Below, one piece after another: positions 9,589 to 17,771 of a stretch of DNA of 64,000 nucleotides; position 1 is the first letter of the stretch; each line of letters opens with the position of its first letter. The DNA is from Harmothoe impar (taxonomy: Eukaryota; Annelida; Polychaeta; Phyllodocida; Polynoidae): the NCBI GenBank assembly GCA_947462335.1, contig OX381721.1:32912303-32976302 (forward strand). The letters run 5' to 3'. The notes under the pieces were generated by a model. The model saw only the letters and a list, made by a program, of their open reading frames with translations, was not told where the DNA came from and ran no database searches. The translations under genes were made by a program, and so were the position numbers.

Positions 9589-12500
9589 CTAATCGGATCC
9601 TAGAATAGGATAATCCTCGTCTTTGGAACCGGGTTTAGCCGGCTCCTCCTCCTCCTCAGAGTCCGACGCAGCTTCCGCCAGAGTCAGCTCCTGGAGCCAG
9701 AGCTCGATTTGAGCCCGAGTTCCATCCCACTCGTGCATTTCATGCGCGAAGCAGTCTCGGAACCGACGACGTTCGTGGTCCAGCTTCTCCTCGGCGTTCT
9801 TAACTGCCAACTTTTGCTTCTTCCTTTCGGTTTTAGCAGCACTTCGTTCAGTCCGAGCGTTCTCACGCTCTTCCTGTACGGACTCCGCAGCCGCTGCCTT
9901 CTGGGTAGCGACCTCCCTCTGATGGAGATGATGTACCGTGTTTAGGGACAACATCGCCACCTCCTGACTCAGGCCAGCAAGCAACCGATGAAAGTTGTCT
10001 TGCCATTGACCGAAGGCCTCCTGTCCGGCTTCATAGGAAGTGAAGTCGGCGGGAGGGAACGAAGGAGGGCTCTTCAGTCGCAAGACTAGACGCCCCTCAT
10101 CCGGAGTCTCGGGTGGGAGATCCGGGGTCTGAGTTGGCTTCGGCGTTTTCTTTGCTGGAGCCTTCGTCCTACCGGTCTGGGTTAGAGTCTGCGACTCCTC
10201 ACCCGGAACCATGTCATTTTCGGGGAACTCCTCTACGAAGGACCCCATCGTGCTGGAGTTCGGATCCTCCGGAACAGACCGAGGTGGCCTGCCCTGGGGA
10301 CCCGTCTTCCAGTCCGTCGTCTGAGAAGTGAATGCCGGCCCTTTATAGCCCGGATCCGCCTTCTCCATAACGGATTTCCTTTCATCCGTTTTGGCCTTTT
10401 TAGGGTCGGCCTGCTCCGAAGACCCGCTAGGTCTCTTCTGAGCGCGCCGCACCTTTCTCGTACTGGTACGTTTCTGGTACTCCTCAAATTCATCGAAGAG
10501 CTCACCTTCCGGAATCCGGATGTAGTTGCCGTCCGGGTTTACCTTGTAAAAGACCCGGACCTTTTCTCTCTCGTTGGTGCCAAAATCCACCTCGAGGTTA
10601 TCATTTCTGCCTACTACCCCGAAATGGGAGTAGACTTCCGTATGGGCGGTCTGGATGCGTTCCGCCGCGATCTCCAGAGCCAAGCCGTGCTGCTTAGCAA
10701 GATGCCTGATGATATCGGCTCTAGTGTAGAACCAGCCACCATTCGGACAACCCTTGCTCCCCTTTGAACCCACACTCAAGCAGTCATACCGCATGTAATG
10801 ACGCAAATGATAGCGGGTGATATGCCTTGCGTACCGGACCTTGCTAGGCCAAGTTCGGGGCGTCTCCAGTGTCTCGTCGATGTTCAGACAAGGCTCAAAG
10901 GGGCACTTGCTAAATGGATGCCATCTAGCCATAGCCCACGCCAATTTAGCTTTCTGGAGAGGCGAATGGTATTTAGTACTACCATTTCGGACCTTGTCCA
11001 GGAGCTCAAAGTGGTACAGCTGTACCGACTTATCGAGGGGATCAGTCTTAATCCACTCCTCGTCATCGGAGAGACCGTCAGGACCCACCTCCTCCGGATG
11101 GTGTGAGGACCGCTTATCCTTGACGCAGTCATTCACACACATCGGTTTAAAGTACTTAAACCCACTTGCGGCATTGGCTCGGAGTGCGGTCCGGACCAGA
11201 ATCTGGAGTTCGTCGTCCGGGATTGTATTCTCATCCAATCCCTTCAGAACCGCTTCCACCTCCTCGTCGGATCGACCCGCCTTCAGAGAGGTTACCTTGA
11301 TGGTCTCTCGTAGGTATTGGTGCCTACGATTGGCCTTCTCCATGCGACTAGTGTCTGCAGACCTAGCCGCGGCCGTGTTCTGTTGGATAATTTCCTCCTC
11401 CAGAGTAGCATCCAGAATGGACTCTTTGGTCTTCTGTTCCACACTCCGAGCCAGCTTCATTGCTGGCGTCAGATGTCTATTCTTCTCCCTCCGGTTATGC
11501 ACGGTCTGGAATTCCGCTGCAGTTTGCAGGTCGTACTCCAAGGCCGCGATAAGTTCGGGACGTCCCTCGGTCTCAGCAACTAAGCGAGCTGTAGCCGACT
11601 TTTTGCTGAGATCGTCCATGGCCGCAGTTAAGCGATCGGGGAACCAGGCCGGGAACTTGGCAGACAAACTGTCCAGCCCCCGGAAGGTTCGCATTTGGAT
11701 CAGATCGAAGGATCTGACCTCTGTTGCGCTCATCTGATCGATGATAGCACCTCGGAGCAGGGATGGGACGTCGGCGTCCTCCTTATCCCATGCATCATGC
11801 TGGTGTGGAGCGAGGATTTGCACCCCCGATCCAGATGGACCACCACCTGCAGCCTGGTCCAGCTTCCCGGCTTCCTCCGAAATATCCATGGTATTGGATG
11901 GTTCCAGAGTAGGCTCGGTAGGCTGTCGAGGAGTATCCACTCGGACGGGTACCTCTTTTGGAGGAGGTAACTCCACCCGAACGGGTACTTCCTTTCGTGG
12001 CTCCAGGGGAGTCGGGAGGTTGAATGTGATGCTAGACAGCACATCCTGCACTACCTGGACCGTATGGGCTGCGGATGATGTATCCATAGTCTCCTCGGTC
12101 CGAGGTTCCTTGGGAGGAACTGCCGTTTTTGGACGGCCTCCCCCATGTCCCGTATTACCAGCCATCGCAGCGGCTGTAGCAGCTACTGCTGAGCTGTTGT
12201 CCAGCCCTCGCGAGAAGGACAACACGTCGATGGCTGGGGTCGGAGCAGCTGAGGTTACAACTGCCTTCCCACCACCCTTCACCTTGCTAGGGATCGGGAG
12301 GTTGGACTTACTGGGGCCCGGAGTCTTGACAGTTTTAGTGCTGTCGGACGTCGGCCCCTTCCCCGGCTGGTCCTTAGCACCAGGCTTTGGATCAGCTTTC
12401 TTCTGACCCTTCGGCACCTTCGTCGTAGGAGCCTTGGGGTCAACCGTCTTCGGATCCTTGAAGGCCCCTGCAGTGGCAGCCTTAGAACCCGACTTCTTCG

Positions 12501-13011
12501 TACTCGCAGTACTTTCCTTCTTCGGATCGGGCTTTTTAGGCTCGTCCTTTCCCGGAGGCTTCTTCCCAACACCAGTGTGTTTGGTAGCCTTGGTACTAGC
12601 CTTAGTATTGGCCGACTTGGACCGATCTCGGGTAGCACCCTTCCCACCGCGCGTCCTCGGACGTGAAGTGTCGGAATCACTTCCACTCCCCATAGACAGT
12701 TTACGAGCAACCGTCTTCTGGAGGTTTGGTGATATACTGAGACTGCACATCCGGGAGGGACGTACAGTCGTCTCGGAAGGATCCGGCGCTACCTGGGTGT
12801 AGGCGAGTCCTTGCAGCACTCCGGAGTCCTCGCTGCCGTCGGGCGACGGGGACTTTCGGATCGGGGACACGGCCGGATCTACACGGAGTTCCGCCAGCGT
12901 CTGGCTCAACTCATCACCACTTGGGCTCTGAGCATCCATAGCCTCCTCGGTGGCGGATGCCACCTCGGAGTGTCCGGTGAGTTCGGAGTGACGGAGCTGT
13001 TGCTCGGCCAT
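9589..13011 (-). CDS. Gypsy ORF3: nuclear-like zinc-finger/coiled-coil protein of unknown function
   Basis: 1140 codons from an ATG at 13011, in the position where errantiviruses carry env. I see no signal peptide or membrane segment, so it is not an envelope. Residues about 100-260 are very rich in Lys, Pro, Ser and Thr with repeated DPK/PKK motifs. Two C2H2-like patterns follow at about 703-735 (C703, C708, H730, H735) and 744-775 (C744, C755, H770, H775). A basic stretch at about 850-880 looks like a nuclear signal, residues about 1030-1090 form a charged coiled coil, and the tail has an acidic run at about 1116-1123. The frame is uninterrupted, unlike pol. I do not recognise the family; a nucleic-acid-binding role is inference. 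Confidence 0.85.
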   Translation of the reverse strand: MAEQQLRHSELTGHSEVASATEEAMDAQSPSGDELSQTLAELRVDPAVSPIRKSPSPDGSEDSGVLQGLAYTQVAPDPSETTVRPSRMCSLSISPNLQKTVARKLSMGSGSDSDTSRPRTRGGKGATRDRSKSANTKASTKATKHTGVGKKPPGKDEPKKPDPKKESTASTKKSGSKAATAGAFKDPKTVDPKAPTTKVPKGQKKADPKPGAKDQPGKGPTSDSTKTVKTPGPSKSNLPIPSKVKGGGKAVVTSAAPTPAIDVLSFSRGLDNSSAVAATAAAMAGNTGHGGGRPKTAVPPKEPRTEETMDTSSAAHTVQVVQDVLSSITFNLPTPLEPRKEVPVRVELPPPKEVPVRVDTPRQPTEPTLEPSNTMDISEEAGKLDQAAGGGPSGSGVQILAPHQHDAWDKEDADVPSLLRGAIIDQMSATEVRSFDLIQMRTFRGLDSLSAKFPAWFPDRLTAAMDDLSKKSATARLVAETEGRPELIAALEYDLQTAAEFQTVHNRREKNRHLTPAMKLARSVEQKTKESILDATLEEEIIQQNTAAARSADTSRMEKANRRHQYLRETIKVTSLKAGRSDEEVEAVLKGLDENTIPDDELQILVRTALRANAASGFKYFKPMCVNDCVKDKRSSHHPEEVGPDGLSDDEEWIKTDPLDKSVQLYHFELLDKVRNGSTKYHSPLQKAKLAWAMARWHPFSKCPFEPCLNIDETLETPRTWPSKVRYARHITRYHLRHYMRYDCLSVGSKGSKGCPNGGWFYTRADIIRHLAKQHGLALEIAAERIQTAHTEVYSHFGVVGRNDNLEVDFGTNEREKVRVFYKVNPDGNYIRIPEGELFDEFEEYQKRTSTRKVRRAQKRPSGSSEQADPKKAKTDERKSVMEKADPGYKGPAFTSQTTDWKTGPQGRPPRSVPEDPNSSTMGSFVEEFPENDMVPGEESQTLTQTGRTKAPAKKTPKPTQTPDLPPETPDEGRLVLRLKSPPSFPPADFTSYEAGQEAFGQWQDNFHRLLAGLSQEVAMLSLNTVHHLHQREVATQKAAAAESVQEERENARTERSAAKTERKKQKLAVKNAEEKLDHERRRFRDCFAHEMHEWDGTRAQIELWLQELTLAEAASDSEEEEEPAKPGSKDEDYPILGSD

Positions 13012-13214
13012 CCTCACAACAACACAGTGTCTTTCGACGGGAGTTTGACGGGGAAACCACTAGTTCCCCGCCTCCCTCTTTGTCTCAGACGCACCAGGAA
13101 AGAGTACTCACTGCTTACAACTCTTTTACTGACTTTTCTCCTCTTCTAGCCGTCCAAAACACCAACTTCCCCGCTGCCGACCAACACCGCTATTGACTGG
13201 GGCGAGCCCAAAAT

Positions 13215-13280
13215 CAATATGGCGGTTCCCTCGCTTTTGTTTTTAAAACAAAGCGCATGCGCAGCGTCTCGCGTGATTGG
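13215..13280 (-). promoter_or_regulatory. Promoter-like cluster upstream of ORF3
   Basis: Reading towards ORF3 there is a CCAAT box (13276-13280), a GCGCATGCGC palindrome matching the NRF1 site (13253-13262), and a CCGCCATATTG match to the YY1 site (13215-13225). They lie about 200-270 bp before the ORF3 start, in an otherwise gene-free gap of about 585 bp (13012-13596). This suggests ORF3 is transcribed from its own promoter rather than translated from the genomic RNA. Confidence 0.5.
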
Positions 13281-13596
13281 ACGCGATCCCGTTACCCGGT
13301 GTGACCCAATTACTGTTTAATCAGGTCACGACCTTTCCCGCCCGCAGCTCGGGCTCGAGGGATCACACTGCTACGTAGGCGGCTCACAAAAGTCAAAATA
13401 TACTTCGAATAAAGAGCTCATCAGGAGTATTAGTGGATATTTATGGGAAATCGAAGATTACCCCACCGGATTATCCGTCCACCACCCTCGGGGAGCACTC
13501 TTACATTCTTTTCCTCTTGACTCTGAGCGCCCCTGTTGGTAACATACATATAACATATAGGACAACACAGGACACCACACTCGTTGTGTAAACAAG

Positions 13597-14625
13597 CTAG
13601 GTTACAGCCCCTCTAGCTACCAGCCTTGGGCTTCGCCGAACGGGTTTACCGTCCGCCTCTCGTAACCTGGCCGAAGGACACTCGTTCTTAACTAAAACTC
13701 CAGCCTTGATTTTAGTTTTCCGTGCCCTTCTTCCTTCGCCTGCCGAGACTTTCTTTTTCACGGTCTTCCGGAGCTTCTTTCGTACCACTCTTTTAGGGGG
13801 ATCCGCTGACACCCCTTCCAAAGGTACAAATTTAGCCTCCGAAGTTCCCTTTTCCACCTCCGTTTCCGGGGTGAGCTCCCTTCGAGCCCAAGCACGCAAC
13901 CGAGCCACATGGCTCGTCCGGATGCGTCCTGCTTCGGACTGAATCAACACAGTCGTTTGACTGATACATTTAACCATGGTGTGTGGTCCATCCCAGTTAT
14001 TCGCCAGCTCGACGTTGCAGAGCGGTTCATGTAGGCGGATCACTCTATCCCCCACTACGAATCGTCGCAACTTCAATCCGGTGTCGTAACCCACCTTCTG
14101 CCAATTCGCAGCTTTGAGCAAATGAGCCCTAACTGTTTCGTAGGCAAATTTGAACCTCTCCCGTAGAGATTCTACAAACAGCACCGTACATGGTGCTTCC
14201 GGACTGATCCCTACCACCCCGAATACTAAATCCGCCGGCATGATCAAGTCCTCTCCGAACACCAAGAGGTTCGGAGTGCAATTTGTCGAAGTGTGGACCG
14301 TATTATTATACGCATGAACCACAAATTCGCACTGATCATCCCAATCATCCATATGGGAGTTCACTAATGGCTTCAAAACCTGGATCAAGGTCCGATTGAA
14401 CCGCTCCACCTGCCCGTCGGACTGTGGTCGGTACGGATTGGTCTGAGTTTTGCATATAGCCAACTGATGGCACATAGCTGCCCATAGTTTGGACTCAAAT
14501 TCTCTCCCTTGATCGCTATGTAACATCAAGGGAGCCCCCAGATGGAGGATCCACCCCTTTACCAATGCTTCCGCACAAGCAGCAGCAGTGTGATCCTCGA
14601 GCGGGTACACTCGGGTGTATTTCGT
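13597..14625 (-). CDS. pol: Gypsy pol, C-terminal part: integrase core and tail
   Basis: In the same frame as the upstream pol segment, separated only by a TAG codon at 14626-14628. It carries the second and third catalytic acidic residues of the DDE integrase core, in HSDQGREF and in GQVERFNRTL, with the usual spacing of about 35 residues. A WDGPHTMV segment followed by TSHVARLRAW resembles the GPY/F module of gypsy integrases. The tail of about 90 residues is basic and proline-poor, and no chromodomain is visible. This is the downstream half of one gene; the stop sits between the first catalytic Asp and these residues, so without readthrough the integrase is truncated. Confidence 0.9.
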   Translation of the reverse strand, partial: TKYTRVYPLEDHTAAACAEALVKGWILHLGAPLMLHSDQGREFESKLWAAMCHQLAICKTQTNPYRPQSDGQVERFNRTLIQVLKPLVNSHMDDWDDQCEFVVHAYNNTVHTSTNCTPNLLVFGEDLIMPADLVFGVVGISPEAPCTVLFVESLRERFKFAYETVRAHLLKAANWQKVGYDTGLKLRRFVVGDRVIRLHEPLCNVELANNWDGPHTMVKCISQTTVLIQSEAGRIRTSHVARLRAWARRELTPETEVEKGTSEAKFVPLEGVSADPPKRVVRKKLRKTVKKKVSAGEGRRARKTKIKAGVLVKNECPSARLREADGKPVRRSPRLVARGAVT

Positions 14626-17388
14626 CTAGTAGTCCGAGACCACCATCATACACGTATTACCTTTTGCAGTGGGTTTAACTCCACTGATAATGTCCACGGC
14701 TATTCGAGCAAATCTCACTCCGAATAGCTCTTGTTGCAGTGGCAATTTCCCTAGTCCAGGACCAGGTTTGCCTAAACAACAGGCCGGACAGGTCTCGATC
14801 CACCTTAAAAGGTCGCCTGACATGCCGGGCCAGTAGTATCTCCGACTCAGCCGTTCCAACGAGCGTTTCTTTCCGAAATGCCCACTAGTGGAATGGCCGT
14901 GGCAGTAGTACAGGATGTCTTTCCTCATAGCAGCAGGGATCACCATTTGTAACACCCTCCGCTTCCCGGGACAAGTCTTCCACCTGCACAACAACGAGTC
15001 CCGGACCTCCAGTTCGTGGAACTGAGCCAGGAAACGTCGCATTTCACGGTTTTCCAGTGATATTTCGGGACTCACTGGACAGACCCCAGTAGGGACAAGC
15101 TCCCTCAGTCGTGCTATGGTAGGATCGGCCATCTGGTACGTCCTTATAGTGTCGGTGGACCAATCCAACAGGTTTTGCAACAACCCATCATAAGGCAAAC
15201 GCACACTCGCTACCACAGCATTGTGAGCACCACAATCCCCACACTCCGGACGCACACAACGGCGTACCGGACGTCTACTCAGACAGTCAGCATTAATATG
15301 CTTCGTGCCCGCTCGGTGCTGGATATGAGAGTTTTCCAGTCCGAACTCGCTGAGGTGATTCAACCACCGACCAATCATTCCCTCTGCGTCCTTAAAATTA
15401 AGGAGCCACCTCAAGGCCGAATGATCGGTACGGAGTGTGAAATTCCCTCCATATAAGAAGTGCCGAAACTTCTTCGTGTACACCACTACTGCGAGCAGCT
15501 CTCGCTTGGTAGTACAATAATTTCTCTGTGCCTTGTTCATACTGTTACTAGCGAACGCCAGCGGGACCTCTACTCCGTCCTGGATTTGGGACAATGCGGC
15601 CCCGATGCTCTCATTGCTCGCATCAGTGTCAAGGATGAAATGCCCCTTCTCCGTAGGGTATCTCAGCACCGGGGTGGTTCGGAACAACGCCTTAATCTCT
15701 TTGAAGGCTTCATTCTGTTCCATCCCCCATGGGAAGGGTTCTTTTTTCCTCCCCGGAGTCCAATGGCTCAACCGTTGTAATGGCTGAGACACCCTAGAGA
15801 ATCCGGGGATGAAGTCCCTGTAATAGGAACAGAACCCTAAAAAGGATCTGATATCCTTTGGTCCCTTTGGAACTTCCCAAGTCTCCACAGTCTCCAATTT
15901 AGCCGGATCAGCCTGCACACCCTCGGTGGAGATGATCCGGCCCAAATAGACCATGGACTTCCGAAAAAGTTCACATTTCTTCGGCTTTAATGTCAAGCCA
16001 TTGGACCGAATTCGCTCCAACACCTCTCCGAGGTTCAACGCACACTCTTCAAAAGTCTTGCCAAAGACAATGACATCATCCAAGTATACCAAGCATTTGC
16101 GCCACAACAGATCACTCAGAAGAGTTTCCATCATAGCCTCAAAAGTGGCCGGGGCGTTGCACAACCTGAAGGGCATCAGCTCAAACTGATACAGTCCAAT
16201 GTGACTTGTAAAAGCCGTTTTCTCTTTATCCTCCTCCTTCATCCCGATCTGCCAATATCCGGACTGCAAATCAAGGGTGCAGAACCATTGGTTCCCACCC
16301 AAAGAGTCCAGAGTCTCATCAATCCGGGGGAGAGGATATGCATTTTTCTTGGTTACCCCATTCAGGCGCCTATAATCGCTACAAAATCGGATAGACCCGT
16401 CCTTCTTAGTAACCATCTGGACCGGGCTGGACCAGGGGCTAGTGCTAGGCACGATCACCTTCTGTTCCAACATGGTCTTCACTTGTTCCTCCACCACTGC
16501 TTTCTTACCCAAAGGCAAGCGTCGGTAAGGCATCTTGAACGGCTGTGCATCACCCGTATTGATAGAATGCAACACTTTGTCGGTTCGGCCCAAAGGCTCC
16601 CCCTCCACCTGCCATGCATCCTGATACTTCACTACCAGCCTCCTTAGGGAGTCGAGATCCCTCCGATCCGTCAAATCCGTTTCGGAGATCATTTTCTCGA
16701 GTCCCGCACTCAGAGCGGCCGGAGAAGGGTCACCCTTCATGCTCACCTGTCCAGCAGGCATCACTGCCTCACTGGTGAACACCTTCCCCAGTATTGTATC
16801 TTTCCTTAGATACTTCGGTTCCAACCCGGGGTTAGAAACCGGCACTACGGTCCAAGCACCATCACCCACGAGGGTGTCCATGCCTGTCAAACCGATACTA
16901 CCCAACATGGCCACATCCGGCTCCACAACTGCCTCTTCCTCTCTCCTAAGCCCCTTGCTTCGGACCAGCACGTCACACGTCTGTCCGGGAGGAATCTTTA
17001 CAGTTTGGACCACCGTTGCCACTGTCGACACTTGTCGGAGCACACATTGCTCTACCGCACGGTACGGGTGCTCTATCAGGAGTACCCCTGTACCAGGATT
17101 CAGGACCGCGTCATACAACGCCGAAAAATCCAATCCCAGTATACCGTCGTCTGCAATATCCGCAATGGTGGGAGAAGCCACATACTCCTTCCCCCCAATT
17201 CGGAGCGGTATGAACGCGCGCCCATACGTCTGCATACTTGACCCATCGGCCGAACAGGCGTTTACCCTCGTTTTGAAGTTATCACGACTATCCGGCATAA
17301 GAGCATAGAAGTTAGAGGAGATAAAGGAGTGGCTAGCTCCCGTATCTACTAAAAATTCGCCCGCTCTACCGGCCACAGTAACAGACAC
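14626..17388 (-). CDS. pol: Gypsy pol: protease, reverse transcriptase, RNase H, integrase N-part
   Basis: 920 residues. The aspartic protease motif DTGA lies at 15-18 and a flap-side ILGLDF at 83-88. The RT has LDLQSGYWQI (D373), MPFRLCNAPATF at 405-416 and the YLDD active site at 435-438. RNase H carries D587, E630 and D655 (DTDAS, RELLAV, RTDHSAL). The integrase zinc-binding motif uses H832 or H830, H837, C867 and C870, and the first catalytic Asp is D899. The codon after residue 920 is TAG. The Arg in MPFR replaces a glycine almost invariant in gypsy RTs. The frame is open upstream of residue 1 to a G-run at 17400-17406, so the true entry is by frameshift, not at this internal codon. Confidence 0.95.
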   Translation of the reverse strand: MSVTVAGRAGEFLVDTGASHSFISSNFYALMPDSRDNFKTRVNACSADGSSMQTYGRAFIPLRIGGKEYVASPTIADIADDGILGLDFSALYDAVLNPGTGVLLIEHPYRAVEQCVLRQVSTVATVVQTVKIPPGQTCDVLVRSKGLRREEEAVVEPDVAMLGSIGLTGMDTLVGDGAWTVVPVSNPGLEPKYLRKDTILGKVFTSEAVMPAGQVSMKGDPSPAALSAGLEKMISETDLTDRRDLDSLRRLVVKYQDAWQVEGEPLGRTDKVLHSINTGDAQPFKMPYRRLPLGKKAVVEEQVKTMLEQKVIVPSTSPWSSPVQMVTKKDGSIRFCSDYRRLNGVTKKNAYPLPRIDETLDSLGGNQWFCTLDLQSGYWQIGMKEEDKEKTAFTSHIGLYQFELMPFRLCNAPATFEAMMETLLSDLLWRKCLVYLDDVIVFGKTFEECALNLGEVLERIRSNGLTLKPKKCELFRKSMVYLGRIISTEGVQADPAKLETVETWEVPKGPKDIRSFLGFCSYYRDFIPGFSRVSQPLQRLSHWTPGRKKEPFPWGMEQNEAFKEIKALFRTTPVLRYPTEKGHFILDTDASNESIGAALSQIQDGVEVPLAFASNSMNKAQRNYCTTKRELLAVVVYTKKFRHFLYGGNFTLRTDHSALRWLLNFKDAEGMIGRWLNHLSEFGLENSHIQHRAGTKHINADCLSRRPVRRCVRPECGDCGAHNAVVASVRLPYDGLLQNLLDWSTDTIRTYQMADPTIARLRELVPTGVCPVSPEISLENREMRRFLAQFHELEVRDSLLCRWKTCPGKRRVLQMVIPAAMRKDILYYCHGHSTSGHFGKKRSLERLSRRYYWPGMSGDLLRWIETCPACCLGKPGPGLGKLPLQQELFGVRFARIAVDIISGVKPTAKGNTCMMVVSDY

Positions 17389-17764
17389 ATACCACCGCCT
17401 CCCCCCAGCGGAGACGGGTTTACAGTGAAGCGTTTAAAATCCTTCGGAGCAGCCAAATCAAGGCCATGTTTCTTCAAATGGTCGAAACATGGATGATCCG
17501 GGGAAAGCTGGGTACTCCCTACCCACACGGTGTCTGTGACAGCCGCAACTTCCTCGTTCCTATCCGTAATGGGCCTCCCTGCCTCATTGCCGGGCAACTG
17601 TTGGACTGGAATGTTAACCAGGCCGGCATCCGAGCCCCTCAAGCTCGAAGCCACCCCTGATTCCCTTCCCGCCTTCGGAATTTCACTAGGCTCTACCTCT
17701 CTGGTATGTTGGCGTACTTCATATACAGGGGTCGTCCGCTCGCCTTCTCGGACTACCCCCTCTA
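17389..17764 (-). CDS. Frameshift linker between gag and pol
   Basis: Region open in the -1 frame relative to gag, from the gag stop overlap to a stop at 17349, about 120 residues to the G-run at 17400-17406. Reading it continuously needs one -1 shift at the gag end and another -1 shift at the G-run to enter the protease frame. No domain is recognised; the sequence is hydrophilic with a short C-x2-H-x3-H pattern. It may be a spacer peptide, or part of the protease leader if the second frame change is a mutation. Confidence 0.6.
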
Positions 17765-17771
17765 GTTTCCC
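17728..17771 (-). promoter_or_regulatory. Programmed -1 frameshift signal at the gag stop
   Basis: On the minus strand the gag frame ends GAG GGA AAC TAG, giving the slippery heptamer G GGA AAC (17771-17765) in the correct phase, immediately followed by the gag stop. After a 5-nt spacer a stem of 11 bp with one mismatch forms between 17759-17749 and 17738-17728, with a 10-nt loop. Heptamer, spacer and stem are the canonical parts of a -1 ribosomal frameshift site; the same heptamer serves in type D retroviruses. Confidence 0.75.

Noticed and set aside
10817..12406. Long plus-strand frames opposite gypsy ORF3
   Set aside because: Antisense shadows of a long GC-rich coding frame; no domains.
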